From positions 1,095,740 to 1,159,739 of the forward strand of contig NZ_OY776488.1 in assembly GCF_963675635.1 (NCBI RefSeq): a DNA stretch of 64,000 bases, read 5' to 3'. This document shows, one piece after another, positions 27,742 through 37,303 of this stretch (position 1 is the first letter of the stretch; the number at the start of each line of letters is the position of its first letter). Under the pieces are notes generated by a model that was given only the letters and a program-made list of their open reading frames with translations, was not told the DNA's origin and did no database searches. The DNA is from an uncultured Pseudodesulfovibrio sp. (GTDB lineage Bacteria; Desulfobacterota; Desulfovibrionia; Desulfovibrionales; Desulfovibrionaceae). The position numbers and the translations under genes were made by a program.

Positions 27742-28365
27742 TTATTTTTCCAAATCTCTGATCATGACAGCCAAACTCTCTCCCGAAGGAGTTTTCGCGT
27801 TCGGGTCAATAGACAGGATTTCCTTCCACATCTTGATGGCTGACGCCTTGTCATTAAGATCATACATATAAACAATACCCATATTAAAACGGGATGTCAG
27901 GTGCTTGGAGTCCAGGGCCGCCGCATTGCCGAATGCTTCCACAGCTTTCTGATATTGTTTCGTTCGCCTGAACATGACGCCCAGATCAGACCAGACATTG
28001 ACCTCCATGGGGGCCAGTTCCAAAGCTCGTTCATAGGCAGTTATAGCCTGTGCGGCCAAATTATGGTCAAAACAGAAATTGCCAAGTTCGATCCACTTCG
28101 CCGCATTGGTGGGGTCATCAGCAGCTGCCTTTTCAAGATTTGCCAATGCAACCGGATTCGCCTGATGCGATTCGTCACTATCCTGCTGTTGCGGAACCGA
28201 CGCTCCCGTGCGGGCCTGTTGTTGTCCCATATAGAGAGAAGTAACCGAGTTTCCAATAAAGGCTCCTACGAGCAAAGCCACGACAGCTAGAAATATTGCA
28301 GAAGACTTTTTCACATAGTTTGATTTCAAGTCTTCCATTTCACGATTTTTCTTATGAACGCCCAT
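27742..28365 (-). CDS. Membrane-anchored tetratricopeptide repeat protein
   Basis: A 207-residue protein with one N-terminal membrane segment (SAIFLAVVALLVGAFIGNSVTSLYM) and a C-terminal TPR domain from ~75 (AAKWIELGNFCFDHNLAAQAITAYERALELAP and two further repeats). It resembles the TPR part of cytochrome-biogenesis or periplasmic scaffold proteins, but no partner genes are adjacent. The frame runs upstream to 28479; the ATG at 28365 is chosen for its GGAG and because the extension lacks features. Confidence 0.75.
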   Translation of the reverse strand: MGVHKKNREMEDLKSNYVKKSSAIFLAVVALLVGAFIGNSVTSLYMGQQQARTGASVPQQQDSDESHQANPVALANLEKAAADDPTNAAKWIELGNFCFDHNLAAQAITAYERALELAPMEVNVWSDLGVMFRRTKQYQKAVEAFGNAAALDSKHLTSRFNMGIVYMYDLNDKASAIKMWKEILSIDPNAKTPSGESLAVMIRDLEK

Positions 28366-28575
28366 ATATTCTCCAAATTCAAATAAAGTTATTTCAGACC
28401 AGTTTAGTCGATTTAATACAAAACATGTTTTCTTAGCCATGTAAACATTGTGCAATTCGTCGCAAAGATGGCGCAACACTTGACTTACGATCCGGCTTAT
28501 ACCAATCTACCCCGACTCATTTAAACACCGACTTTCATCTATAGAAATATACGGTTCCCGGAGGAAACGAAACCA

Positions 28576-31392
28576 ATGAGCGACTATAAAAACACCCTGC
28601 TCCTGCCCAAGACAAAATTTCCCATGAAGGCCAACCTCAAGCAGCGAGAGCCAGAGATGCTCAAGTTCTGGGAACAGAACAAATCATACGACGCAATGGT
28701 TGCTGCCGGAGATCCTGATAAAGAATACGTACTGCACGATGGTCCGCCCTATGCCAACGGACACATTCATATGGGCACGGCACTGAACAAAGTCCTCAAG
28801 GACATCGTTGTTAAATCCCGGAACATGCAGGGACAAAAGGCTCAGTATGTTCCAGGTTGGGACTGTCACGGTCTGCCTATTGAGCACAAAGTCGAGCAGG
28901 AACTCAAGAAAAAGAAAAAGGAACTCGACACCCTGACCATCCGCAAGGTCTGTCGCTCCTACGCCGCCAAATGGCTGGACACTCAGCGCAAAGAATTCAA
29001 GCGTCTGGGTGTGCTCGGCGTATGGGAAGACCCGTACATGACCATGAAGCCCGAATATGAGGCAGCCACTGCCCGCGAACTGGGACGTTTCATGGAGCGC
29101 GATGGCGTTGTGCGCGGCAAAAAGCCCATCTACTGGTGCTGCGACTGTCGTACTGCACTTGCAGAAGCTGAAGTCGAATACGAGGATCACACCTCACCTT
29201 CCATCTATGTCCGCTTCCCCATGGCTGACGAGAATTTCAAGAAAGTCGCCGACATCGACATCAACAAGCTGTTCATCCTCATCTGGACCACCACTCCTTG
29301 GACCATCCCCGACAACATGGCCGTGGCCGTGCACCCCGACTTCGACTACGTATTGGTTGAAGCTGGCGGAGACTACTACGTCCTGGCGGAAGGTCTGCTT
29401 GAAGAATGCACCAGCAAATTCGGATGGGACGCCCCCAAGGTTCTGGCAACCGTTCGCGGCGCAGAACTGGAAGGGCTCCAGGCAAAGCATCCGATTTACG
29501 ATCGTCCCTCCCCGGTTGTCCTGGCTGACTACGTCACTCTGGAAACCGGCACAGGCTGTGTTCACACAGCCCCCGGCCATGGTCGGGAGGACTTTGAAAC
29601 AGGCCTCAAGAACGGCCTTGAAATCTATTCACCCATGAATGATCGTGGTGAATTCCTTCAGGAAGTCGAGCATTTTGCCGGTTTGAACGTCTGGGACGCC
29701 AACCCCAAGGTCATCGAGAAACTGACCGAAGTCGGCAATCTCATGACATCTGAAAACATCACCCACTCCTACCCCCATTGCTGGCGCTGCAAGGAACCTG
29801 TCATCTTCCGCGCAACCACCCAGTGGTTCATCGGCATGGACGAAAACAACCTGCGCAGTCGAGCACTCGACGCCATCCGCAACGATGTGCAGTGGGTTCC
29901 GGCCTGGGGTGAAGATCGAATTTACAACATGGTTGAGAACAGGCCCGACTGGTGCATATCCCGCCAGCGCAACTGGGGTGTCCCCATCTCCGCATTGATC
30001 TGCGAAGACTGCGACGAAACATGGTTTGACGCCCAATGGGTGTACGACATCTGCGACAAATACGCGCAGCATGAAACCGGCTGCGACTACTGGTTTGAAG
30101 CTCCGCTTGATGAAATCGTTCCCAAAGGTCTGACCTGCGCCAAATGCGGTGGAACCCATTGGAAACGTGAAACCGACATTCTTGATGTCTGGTTTGATTC
30201 CGGCACAAGCTTTGCCGCTGTGGTTGAGCAACGTAACGAAACCCGCTTCCCTGCCGATCTGTACCTTGAAGGATCAGATCAGCACCGCGGCTGGTTCCAC
30301 AGTTCCTTGCTCGCCTCGGTTGGTACCCGTGACATCCCGCCTTACAAGACTGTCCTGACACACGGCTACGTGGTGGACGCTGAAGGCCGCAAGATGTCAA
30401 AGTCCATCGGCAACGTCATCGCCCCGCAGGAAATCATCGACAAATTCGGCGCCGAGATTCTGCGCATGTGGGTTTCAGCCTCGAACTATCAGGAAGACAT
30501 CCGCATCTCGGACGAAACCCTGAACAGACTCGTGGACGCTTATCGCCGCATCCGCAACACCTGTCGCTACCTGCTGTCCAACCTGAATGACTTTGATCCC
30601 GCAAACAAGGTCGCCCCAGCCGACATGCAGCCCTTGGACCGTTACGCCTTGGATATGGTCTCTCGTCATCACGAAAGTATTCAAAAAGCATACAGAAAAT
30701 TCGAATTCCACAAAGTCTATCACACCCTGCACAACCTGTGCGTGGTCGACCTGTCCGCTTTCTATCTCGATATCATCAAGGACCGCCTGTATGTGGAAGA
30801 AGAAAACGGACTGAAACGCCGCTCTGCTCAGACAGTGCTGTGGCAGACCCTGCTCATGCTTTTACAGGACATGGCTCCAGTCCTCTCTTTCACTGCGGAG
30901 GAAGCATTCCAATCCCTGCCGGAAGCTGTCAAACAAGCCTTGCCGCAAGATAAGACGGTCTTTGCTCTTCGCTTTGCACCCGACAACACTGGCATGGATG
31001 ACGCAGAACGCGCCCGTTGGGAAAAACTGGCTCAGGTTCGCGCCGAAGTAAATAAAGCCATAGAACCCAAGCGCAAGGAAGGCGTCATCGGTAAATCTCT
31101 TGACGCACAAGTTACACTCTACGCAACCGAAGAAATTCGCACCCTTGTGGAAACCGAAGACATCGATCCGCGTGAATTCTTCATCGTTTCAAAACTGATG
31201 CTGGAGGATGCGGACAAAGCACCGGCAGACGCTTATCAGGGCGAAGACATGACTGACATCATAGTCATGGTCGAAGCAGCAACTGGCGTAAAATGTGAAC
31301 GATGCTGGCGTATCAGCGAAGACCTCGGAACAGATGACGCATACCCGGACGCATGTCCCCGCTGTACAGCTGTCCTGAAAACTCTCGCCTAA
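28576..31392 (+). CDS. ileS: Isoleucyl-tRNA synthetase
   Basis: Charges tRNA-Ile and edits mis-activated valine. The 938-residue class I enzyme has [15 protein letters not shown] (HIGH) near 57, [11 protein letters not shown] in the editing domain, [13 protein letters not shown], and KMSKSIGN near 600. The C-terminal zinc module has CERCWR and CPRC. Length matches the bacterial enzyme. GGAGG lies ten bases before the ATG. It heads a run of seven same-strand genes ending with cheZ. Confidence 0.97.
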   Translation: MSDYKNTLLLPKTKFPMKANLKQREPEMLKFWEQNKSYDAMVAAGDPDKEYVLHDGPPYANGHIHMGTALNKVLKDIVVKSRNMQGQKAQYVPGWDCHGLPIEHKVEQELKKKKKELDTLTIRKVCRSYAAKWLDTQRKEFKRLGVLGVWEDPYMTMKPEYEAATARELGRFMERDGVVRGKKPIYWCCDCRTALAEAEVEYEDHTSPSIYVRFPMADENFKKVADIDINKLFILIWTTTPWTIPDNMAVAVHPDFDYVLVEAGGDYYVLAEGLLEECTSKFGWDAPKVLATVRGAELEGLQAKHPIYDRPSPVVLADYVTLETGTGCVHTAPGHGREDFETGLKNGLEIYSPMNDRGEFLQEVEHFAGLNVWDANPKVIEKLTEVGNLMTSENITHSYPHCWRCKEPVIFRATTQWFIGMDENNLRSRALDAIRNDVQWVPAWGEDRIYNMVENRPDWCISRQRNWGVPISALICEDCDETWFDAQWVYDICDKYAQHETGCDYWFEAPLDEIVPKGLTCAKCGGTHWKRETDILDVWFDSGTSFAAVVEQRNETRFPADLYLEGSDQHRGWFHSSLLASVGTRDIPPYKTVLTHGYVVDAEGRKMSKSIGNVIAPQEIIDKFGAEILRMWVSASNYQEDIRISDETLNRLVDAYRRIRNTCRYLLSNLNDFDPANKVAPADMQPLDRYALDMVSRHHESIQKAYRKFEFHKVYHTLHNLCVVDLSAFYLDIIKDRLYVEEENGLKRRSAQTVLWQTLLMLLQDMAPVLSFTAEEAFQSLPEAVKQALPQDKTVFALRFAPDNTGMDDAERARWEKLAQVRAEVNKAIEPKRKEGVIGKSLDAQVTLYATEEIRTLVETEDIDPREFFIVSKLMLEDADKAPADAYQGEDMTDIIVMVEAATGVKCERCWRISEDLGTDDAYPDACPRCTAVLKTLA

Positions 31393-31399
31393 AGTCAGA

Positions 31400-31885
31400 A
31401 TGAACCGATATACTCTGGCAACCATATGGGCGACAGCCACTGTCGCGCTTGATCAAATCACCAAGTTGTGGGTGCTCAACACCATTGAACCGTGGACCGG
31501 CTTCAAGGTAATCCCGGGCTTTTTCAACTTGGTCCATGTTCTGAACAAGGGCGCGGCCTGGGGCTTTCTGGATGACGAAAATATTGACTGGCAACGACCG
31601 ATGTTCATCGCAATATCGGTCGTTGCCGTATTTGCCATCGGCTACATGCTCAAAACAACCAAGAAAAACGACCAATGGATGATCACAGGTCTGGGCATGA
31701 TCGCAGGCGGAGCCGTTGGCAACGCCATTGACCGCATCTGGCTCGGGTCAGTCATAGATTTTCTAGATGTTTATGTGGGTACCTATCACTGGCCCGCTTT
31801 CAACATTGCAGACAGCGCCCTGACAGTCGGTGCAGGCTGCATCATTTTGTCAATGCTTTTTCAGCGCAATTCGGAACAGGATTAA
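31400..31885 (+). CDS. lspA: Lipoprotein signal peptidase II
   Basis: Inner-membrane aspartic protease that removes lipoprotein signal peptides. The 161-residue protein has four membrane segments and both catalytic motifs: GGAVGNAIDRIWLGSVIDFLDV near 108-129 and FNIADSALTVGA near 135, holding the two Asp residues. It is seven bases after ileS, the ileS-lspA order also found in E. coli. Two predicted lipoproteins in this window are likely substrates. Confidence 0.95.
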   Translation: MNRYTLATIWATATVALDQITKLWVLNTIEPWTGFKVIPGFFNLVHVLNKGAAWGFLDDENIDWQRPMFIAISVVAVFAIGYMLKTTKKNDQWMITGLGMIAGGAVGNAIDRIWLGSVIDFLDVYVGTYHWPAFNIADSALTVGAGCIILSMLFQRNSEQD

Positions 31886-31912
31886 TCCCCTGCCGTCAAA
31901 GGAGAAATAATT

Positions 31913-32140
31913 ATGTTCGCGGACTTTTCAGCTCTGACCTCTACTCAATGGGCCATTGTATCCATTGCTGTTCTTACCTGCTTTTCCTTCAGCGTCTGGA
32001 CCATTCTTGATGTGTGGAAACGTGACTTCGGATCATCCAATGAAAAAGCTCTCTGGATGCAGATATGCATTTTTATTCCCATTTTAGGCGCTCTGGCGTA
32101 TCTTTTCCTCGGTAGAAAAAGAGGGAGATTGATGAAATGA
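31913..32140 (+). CDS. Small PLDc_N-type membrane protein
   Basis: A 75-residue protein with two membrane segments and the pattern of the PLDc_N family, the N-terminal domain of cardiolipin synthases: SVWTILDVWKRD near 27 and IFIPILGALAYLFLGRKRG near 53. There is no phospholipase catalytic domain. GGAG precedes the ATG. Its stop overlaps the next start (ATGATGA), so the two genes are coupled. Confidence 0.7.
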   Translation: MFADFSALTSTQWAIVSIAVLTCFSFSVWTILDVWKRDFGSSNEKALWMQICIFIPILGALAYLFLGRKRGRLMK

Positions 32141-33060
32141 TGAAAATTGTAAAGAATTTCGCTACACTGCTGTTAGTTATATCTCTGTTTGCTCTCATTG
32201 GCTGCGCCAGCAAAACCGATGTGGAAACCTTACAAGGTGAACGTCAGCAAGACCTGACTCGGATGAAACAGCTTGAATCAGAGCTTGAGGAATCCCGTCA
32301 ACTTCTCAAAGAGGAAATTGAAAAATCCAACTCTCCCATCCGGGAACGTTCCGCCGACATGTGGGCCGAGATACAGTCTTTACGGGCTGATTTCGCCAAA
32401 CTGCGCGGTGAAATGGATGAAGTTAATATTCGTATGGACCGCCAGGTCGGCGCAAAAGACTCCACAGTCACCATGGACAGGCTCGCTGAACAGTTAGCCG
32501 AAATTGAATTTGCATTGGAAAATCAATTGCAAGTGGACCTACCAAAAGTTCGAGAAGAACGAGCGGCAGTCCTCGCCCCGACAGCAAATCTTGAAGATGG
32601 AGTTACCCCGGATGCCCCGGAAGCTGTCGCCGAAACGAACCAGACAGGGGCCACATCTGCACCGGATACTTCGCCTACTGACACAGACCCGGCAAAAGCT
32701 CTCTATGACAAAGCCTATGCCTTGTATAAAGAGAACCAGTTTGAAAAAGCGCGTTCTTACTGGGCTGAATTCACAGACACTTTCAAAAAACACCAATACA
32801 CACCCAGTGCTGTATTCTGGCAAGGCCAATGTTACTTCAAGCTCAAGGACTATGCACGAGCTGTTATCCTTTTCGAAGACGTCATTGAAAAACACAAGAA
32901 AAGCTCAAAATATAAATCAGCTCTACTTAAATCCGGTTACTCTTGGAACTACCTTGGAAAACCGGAGCTCGCCAAAATGCGTTTCGAAGAAACCATCAAG
33001 AAATTTCCCAAGTCTGTAGAAGCAACACAGGCTAAACGTTCTTTGGATAAAATGAAATAA
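32137..33060 (+). CDS. CpoB/YbgF-like lipoprotein
   Basis: A 307-residue envelope protein with a lipoprotein signal (LLLVISLFALIGCAS, lipid-bearing Cys near 24). A charged coiled coil spans ~30-135, followed by a Pro/Thr/Ala-rich linker and C-terminal TPR repeats from ~185 (AKALYDKAYALYKENQFEKARSYWAEFT). This architecture matches CpoB, which works with Tol-Pal and peptidoglycan synthesis at division, but no tol or pal gene is adjacent, so the name is by architecture only. Confidence 0.75.
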   Translation: MMKIVKNFATLLLVISLFALIGCASKTDVETLQGERQQDLTRMKQLESELEESRQLLKEEIEKSNSPIRERSADMWAEIQSLRADFAKLRGEMDEVNIRMDRQVGAKDSTVTMDRLAEQLAEIEFALENQLQVDLPKVREERAAVLAPTANLEDGVTPDAPEAVAETNQTGATSAPDTSPTDTDPAKALYDKAYALYKENQFEKARSYWAEFTDTFKKHQYTPSAVFWQGQCYFKLKDYARAVILFEDVIEKHKKSSKYKSALLKSGYSWNYLGKPELAKMRFEETIKKFPKSVEATQAKRSLDKMK

Positions 33061-33108
33061 TTGATCCCATCCGTCAGGATGTGCCATGTTCACCACTCAG
33101 GATATATT

Positions 33109-33552
33109 ATGAAAGAAATCATCAAGGGATTCCGAAAAATCGTTTACCTCTCTTTCCCGCCGACTGTTTCAGGTCGCCCTGTTGTCTGTAACCTTCTGCG
33201 CAACTTTGACTTGAGTTTCAATATTCTCAAAGCGGACATCAGCCCTCGGCATGAAGGGACCATGACCCTTGAACTCTCTGGAATGGAAGAAGACTTCCAC
33301 AAAGGGATTGGCTACCTCAAGGAAAACGGCGTTCGCATCACACCTGTTGCACACAAGATTTTTCGCAACGAAGAATCCTGTATCCATTGCGGCGTCTGTA
33401 CCGCCATGTGCCCAACCGACGCGCTCACTCTGGATAAAAGCAGTAAAACAATAGTGTTCGACGTTGAAAAATGTTCGGCCTGCGGAATGTGCACCCGAGT
33501 CTGCCCAGTCAAGGCAATGACTCTCGACCTGGATGAAAACTCCAGACAATAA
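33109..33552 (+). CDS. NIL domain plus 2x[4Fe-4S] ferredoxin
   Basis: A 147-residue protein with an N-terminal NIL domain (~1-75, YLSFPPTVSGRPVVCNLL) and a C-terminal two-cluster ferredoxin (CIHCGVCTAMCP and CSACGMCTRVCP). NIL-ferredoxins are the electron-carrying partner of the DUF39 sulfurtransferase in the homocysteine route found in sulfate reducers and methanogens. The DUF39 gene is not in this window, so that role is inferred from the family. AGGA precedes the ATG at 33109; a TTG at 33061 is less likely. Confidence 0.82.
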   Translation: MKEIIKGFRKIVYLSFPPTVSGRPVVCNLLRNFDLSFNILKADISPRHEGTMTLELSGMEEDFHKGIGYLKENGVRITPVAHKIFRNEESCIHCGVCTAMCPTDALTLDKSSKTIVFDVEKCSACGMCTRVCPVKAMTLDLDENSRQ

Positions 33553-33569
33553 TTTCTCCTGGAGACCTC

Positions 33570-34088
33570 ATGAGCGAAGAAAAACGATCCTTTTCACGCA
33601 TCCCAGTCAGACTGAAGGGACATGTCCGTCCCATGCAGTCCATCGATTCTCCACAATTATTCTCCGGAGACTCAGGATATGTGGAGGCCTCCCGCGACGC
33701 TCTGTTAAAAAACAGTAAACTCCCGGATGAGCTCACGATGTTTCTGGCCGAAATGGACAGAAAACTCGATCAGGTGATTGGCATACTCAGCAAAGACAGT
33801 GTCCGCTCGGATTTTCCCATTGATATCGAAATCATGGAAATATCAGGCGCCGGCGTCAAATTTCGCTCCACTCAACAATTCCAGCCCAACGATCCTTTGG
33901 AGATAATTCTGGTTCTCAGCCAAATGCCTGTTAAGATGGCAGGATCCAAAGGCCGCATACTGGACAAGGAGTCGGATACGGGGCTCTACCGTTTCGAATT
34001 CGTCGACTTGCGTGGTTCAGATATGGAAAGCATTGTCCAATTCGTCTTCAAACAGCAGCGAGAACAGATCAGAAATTCCAAAATGTAG
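33570..34088 (+). CDS. PilZ-like domain protein
   Basis: A 172-residue protein probably binding cyclic-di-GMP. It has an N-terminal RSFSRIPVRLKG segment like the PilZ RxxxR motif and EIMEISGAGVKFRS near 89 like D/NxSxxG. A helical stretch with KLDQVIGILSKD sits between the two. The order is unusual, with ~75 residues between the arginines and the beta-barrel. Next to cheZ, it suggests c-di-GMP control of motility. GGAG precedes the ATG. Confidence 0.65.
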   Translation: MSEEKRSFSRIPVRLKGHVRPMQSIDSPQLFSGDSGYVEASRDALLKNSKLPDELTMFLAEMDRKLDQVIGILSKDSVRSDFPIDIEIMEISGAGVKFRSTQQFQPNDPLEIILVLSQMPVKMAGSKGRILDKESDTGLYRFEFVDLRGSDMESIVQFVFKQQREQIRNSKM

Positions 34089-34108
34089 CCCCTTCCAGGA
34101 GTTGAAAT

Positions 34109-34846
34109 ATGACCAGCAACGATGCACTGGTAAAAGAATTAATGGAACAGGTCACCGACCAACTTGTCGCCAGCCTCAAAGATACTATCAGGGCTTCTGT
34201 TGAGCGAGAAATCGCATCAAACCTGTCCAAAGCTCTTCTTGAAGGAGAATTCTACCGCAGAGTTAATGACGATCTCCAGAATGGCCTCAAGCAGATCTAT
34301 CAGGAAGTCAAAGTTGCCCGAGGGGGCAAGGAAATCAAGAGCATAAAGGCTGACATCGACCCAGAGGAATTCTTTTCCGAAGCCTCTGACCAACTTGATG
34401 CCGTCATGCAATCAACCGAGAAAGCCGCTGTTGAGATCATCGACATCGTGGAAAAGCTCCAGGAACTTCAAGGCTCGGTTGCAACCATTGTCAAAGGATT
34501 TGAGTCTGGAGGCGTGACTAAATCCAACCGTGAAAAACTTGCAAAAATCAACCAGACGCTCGGCATGGATTTGTCCAACATAATGGTCTCCCTGAGTTTT
34601 CAGGATTTGACCGGCCAGCGGATCAAGAAAATCATCAATTCCATCAGACAGATTGAACAGATCGTCAGAGAAGTCATGCTTTCAACCGGCCTGATGATTC
34701 AACAACGCGAAAAAGAGCCGCAACAAGACATCGACTCCCTATCGCAATCAGCCAAGACTCAGGCTTCTTCAAAATTACAAGGACCAACAGAAGGTACCAA
34801 TCAGGGAGACGTTGACGATCTGCTCGCTTCGCTTGGTCTTGATTAA
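34109..34846 (+). CDS. cheZ: CheZ, CheY-P phosphatase
   Basis: Removes phosphate from CheY-P to end the motor signal. The 245-residue, mostly helical protein has SFQDLTGQRIKKI near 169, the CheZ signature with the catalytic Gln, and ends in DVDDLLASLGLD, the CheY-docking peptide. It is not beside other che genes but follows the PilZ-like gene by 20 bases. AGGAG precedes the ATG. Confidence 0.9.
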   Translation: MTSNDALVKELMEQVTDQLVASLKDTIRASVEREIASNLSKALLEGEFYRRVNDDLQNGLKQIYQEVKVARGGKEIKSIKADIDPEEFFSEASDQLDAVMQSTEKAAVEIIDIVEKLQELQGSVATIVKGFESGGVTKSNREKLAKINQTLGMDLSNIMVSLSFQDLTGQRIKKIINSIRQIEQIVREVMLSTGLMIQQREKEPQQDIDSLSQSAKTQASSKLQGPTEGTNQGDVDDLLASLGLD

Positions 34847-34860
34847 TCAAAATACATAAC

Positions 34861-34911
34861 GCTACGTCAAAGAGCCGTCCCAAAATTCTTGGGACGGCTC
34901 TTTGACGTAGC
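34861..34911. terminator. 23-bp perfect inverted repeat between cheZ and mgtE
   Basis: The 23 bases from 34861 are perfectly complementary to 34889-34911 around a five-base AATTC loop. It lies between convergent genes, so a bidirectional terminator is likely, although the T-tract is embedded in the stem. Confidence 0.65.
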
Positions 34912-34928
34912 GGTCAATATGGGACAGC

Positions 34929-36263
34929 TCATCTATTTAACAAAACTAAACCGGCGAGACCAAGCAAAAAGAAAAAGCCCATAGAGTCTGTAATAGCCGT
35001 CAGAAAGATGCTTGACGCCTGTGCGGGATCACGTCCTACTTCTTTCAGCAGAAGTGGTATGGATGCCCCTGCAACGGCACCGAGGACCATATCAACGCCG
35101 AGAGCCGCTCCCATAACTAGAGACAGAGTCAACTTTCCAGATAACGCAAAGCCAACTCCAAAGACAAGAGATGCTATGATCACTGCGTTCAGCAGGCCGA
35201 TACGTAACTCTCTGAACACAGAGAGCCATGCGCGCTTACGGTCAAAACGTTCCATAGCAAGTTGTCTAATCATGACTGCCAATGCTTGCTGTCCTGCGTT
35301 TCCAGCCTGATTCGCTACGATAGGCATAAGCACGGCCAAGACAGCCATTTCTGTAATATTCCCTTCAAAAAGATGAACTACCCAGGCAGAAAGAGCAGAA
35401 AAAAGTACGTTGATAATCAACCATGGCAGCCTTTTTTTGACAGAGAAACTCACGGGGGAATCCGTGGTTTCATCCGCACCGGCACCAACCATGGTCTGCA
35501 TATCCTCACTGGCTTCTTCGTGAATGATGTCAATAACATCATCGACCGTAACCACCCCGAGGAGGCGATTACCAAAGTCCACAACAGGTAAAGCAAGTAA
35601 GTTGTAGTGGGCAATAAGGTGGGCGACCTCTTCCTTGTCCACGTTATATCCAACGGTAATGAGATTCTGTGTTTTGACCAGCTCTTTGAGTATGACACCC
35701 CGTTTGGCAAGCAAAAGGTCACGCAGCGAAATAACGCCTACCAAGCGATCTTTTTTATCTGTCAGGTAGGCGTAATAAGGAATTTCCTTGTCTTCGACTT
35801 CTTCTCGAATTTTGGTGATTGCCTCATCGGCTGTGAGATCCTGATCAAGAATAACAGCCTCGGTGTTCATGACACCACCGGCCGTATCCGGATCAAAAGT
35901 CAGGAGTGTTTTGAGTTCCGCCCTGTCTTCCGCCGTAATCATGCTCAACAAGGCCCGACGTTGATCTTCTTCCAGTCCTTCAAGAAGGTCAGTAGCGTCA
36001 TCCGGAGCCATTTGTTCAAGAATACGAGCCGCCAACCCCTTGTTCAGGTTGACCATGAGTTCCTGTTGATCGAGATCATCCATCTCCGCGATGGAGTCAG
36101 CAGCGTCCTTTACAGGAAGCTGCTTGATAAATTTTACTTGATCAATGATGTCGAGACCTTCAATGGTGTCGGCAGCATCGGCAGGGTGCTGGGCTTCTAT
36201 TTCAGCAGCGGTCAAGCCGTCGAAACACTCGTCCTGCAAGGATGCTTTCTTCTCTACACTCAT
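34929..36263 (-). CDS. mgtE: MgtE-type magnesium transporter
   Basis: Magnesium channel gated by cytoplasmic Mg2+. The 444-residue protein has the N-terminal helical domain (HPADAADTIEGL, AMI-like repeats to ~125), two CBS domains (~130-255), a connecting helix and five C-terminal membrane segments with MPIVANQAGNAGQQALAVMIR near 315. AGGGA precedes the ATG. No Mg riboswitch is visible in the ~60 bases upstream. Confidence 0.93.
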   Translation of the reverse strand: MSVEKKASLQDECFDGLTAAEIEAQHPADAADTIEGLDIIDQVKFIKQLPVKDAADSIAEMDDLDQQELMVNLNKGLAARILEQMAPDDATDLLEGLEEDQRRALLSMITAEDRAELKTLLTFDPDTAGGVMNTEAVILDQDLTADEAITKIREEVEDKEIPYYAYLTDKKDRLVGVISLRDLLLAKRGVILKELVKTQNLITVGYNVDKEEVAHLIAHYNLLALPVVDFGNRLLGVVTVDDVIDIIHEEASEDMQTMVGAGADETTDSPVSFSVKKRLPWLIINVLFSALSAWVVHLFEGNITEMAVLAVLMPIVANQAGNAGQQALAVMIRQLAMERFDRKRAWLSVFRELRIGLLNAVIIASLVFGVGFALSGKLTLSLVMGAALGVDMVLGAVAGASIPLLLKEVGRDPAQASSIFLTAITDSMGFFFLLGLAGLVLLNR

Positions 36264-36422
36264 GGGTGCATTCCCTAGCTTAATTCAACTCCAAGGTCAA
36301 AGAAATACGCCACGGCGTGTTGTATATATTTGTGAAATATTTCATCAACAGCCGTTCCCCTTGACGAAACAACATCCGTGCCTTACTTGCGTTCATCTAC
36401 CCTAATCAAACTGGATAAAAGC

Positions 36423-37292
36423 ATGCCCACCAACACTTTTGACGAATTCTTTCAAGCTGAAGCAAAAATGTTCCTGCTGGCGACAATCCGTATCGCCCTG
36501 GCTGAAGATGCCTCGGACCTGACCAGCATGGGACTGTTTACAGAAGACGACATGGCGCAAGCCATGATTGTAGCAAAGCAGGACACTGTAGTAGCAGGCT
36601 TACCCATCATACCGATGGTGCTCGAATTCGGCGGCGAAGATTGCCAGTCCCACCTCAATGTCGACGACGGCGATACTGTCTCCGAAGGAACCATGGTGGC
36701 CGCCCTCCAAGGACCGGCTATTCATCTGCTCAAGGCAGAAAGGGTCATCATGAACTTTCTTTGTCACCTCTCCGGCATTGCCAATATGACAGCGCAGTAC
36801 GTCGAGGCACTCAAGGGCACCAAAACACAACTTCTCGATACAAGAAAAACCCTGCCGGGACTCCGCTTCCCAGAGAAGTACGCCGTACTGGCCGGTGGTG
36901 GCAAAAATCATCGTCTGACCCTGTCCGACATGCTCATGCTCAAGGACAACCATATCGACCGGGCTGGCTCTATTTCACAGGCTGTCAACCAACTGCACAC
37001 AGTGCACACCCCCTGCCCTCCCATCGAAGTCGAATGCCGTACCCTTGAAGAAGTGGAAGAGGCGAGCCAATGCGATATCAAACGCATTATGCTCGACAAC
37101 ATGGACGCGGAAACAGCCAAAACAGCATTGGGGATTATCCCAAACACCATTGAAACAGAAATCAGCGGCAACATCTCACTCGATAACATACGAGAAATCG
37201 CCGAACTCGGCCCAGACTACATCTCAGTGGGCAAACTGACTCACTCTGCGCCGTCATCTGATTTCAGCATGAAATTCATACCTTTAAGATAA
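36423..37292 (+). CDS. nadC: Nicotinate-nucleotide pyrophosphorylase (quinolinate PRTase)
   Basis: Converts quinolinate and PRPP to nicotinate mononucleotide. The 289-residue protein has ERVIMNFLCHLSGIANMTAQYV near 104, LDTRKTLPGLRFPEKYAVLAGGGKNHR near 138 and LMLKDNHI near 176. The frame opens at 36378, but family similarity begins near the ATG at 36423. First of the nadC-nadA-nadB operon. Confidence 0.94.
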   Translation: MPTNTFDEFFQAEAKMFLLATIRIALAEDASDLTSMGLFTEDDMAQAMIVAKQDTVVAGLPIIPMVLEFGGEDCQSHLNVDDGDTVSEGTMVAALQGPAIHLLKAERVIMNFLCHLSGIANMTAQYVEALKGTKTQLLDTRKTLPGLRFPEKYAVLAGGGKNHRLTLSDMLMLKDNHIDRAGSISQAVNQLHTVHTPCPPIEVECRTLEEVEEASQCDIKRIMLDNMDAETAKTALGIIPNTIETEISGNISLDNIREIAELGPDYISVGKLTHSAPSSDFSMKFIPLR

Positions 37293-37303
37293 AGAGGAAC
37301 ACA

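Noticed and set aside
28366..28479. N-terminal extension of the TPR protein
   Set aside because: No family similarity, and a better ribosome site precedes 28365.
28366..28575. T-box or other riboswitch before ileS
   Set aside because: No T-box sequence or conserved stems were visible; only promoter-like AT-rich DNA.
36264..36422. Magnesium riboswitch before mgtE
   Set aside because: The upstream segment is too short and shows no M-box structure.
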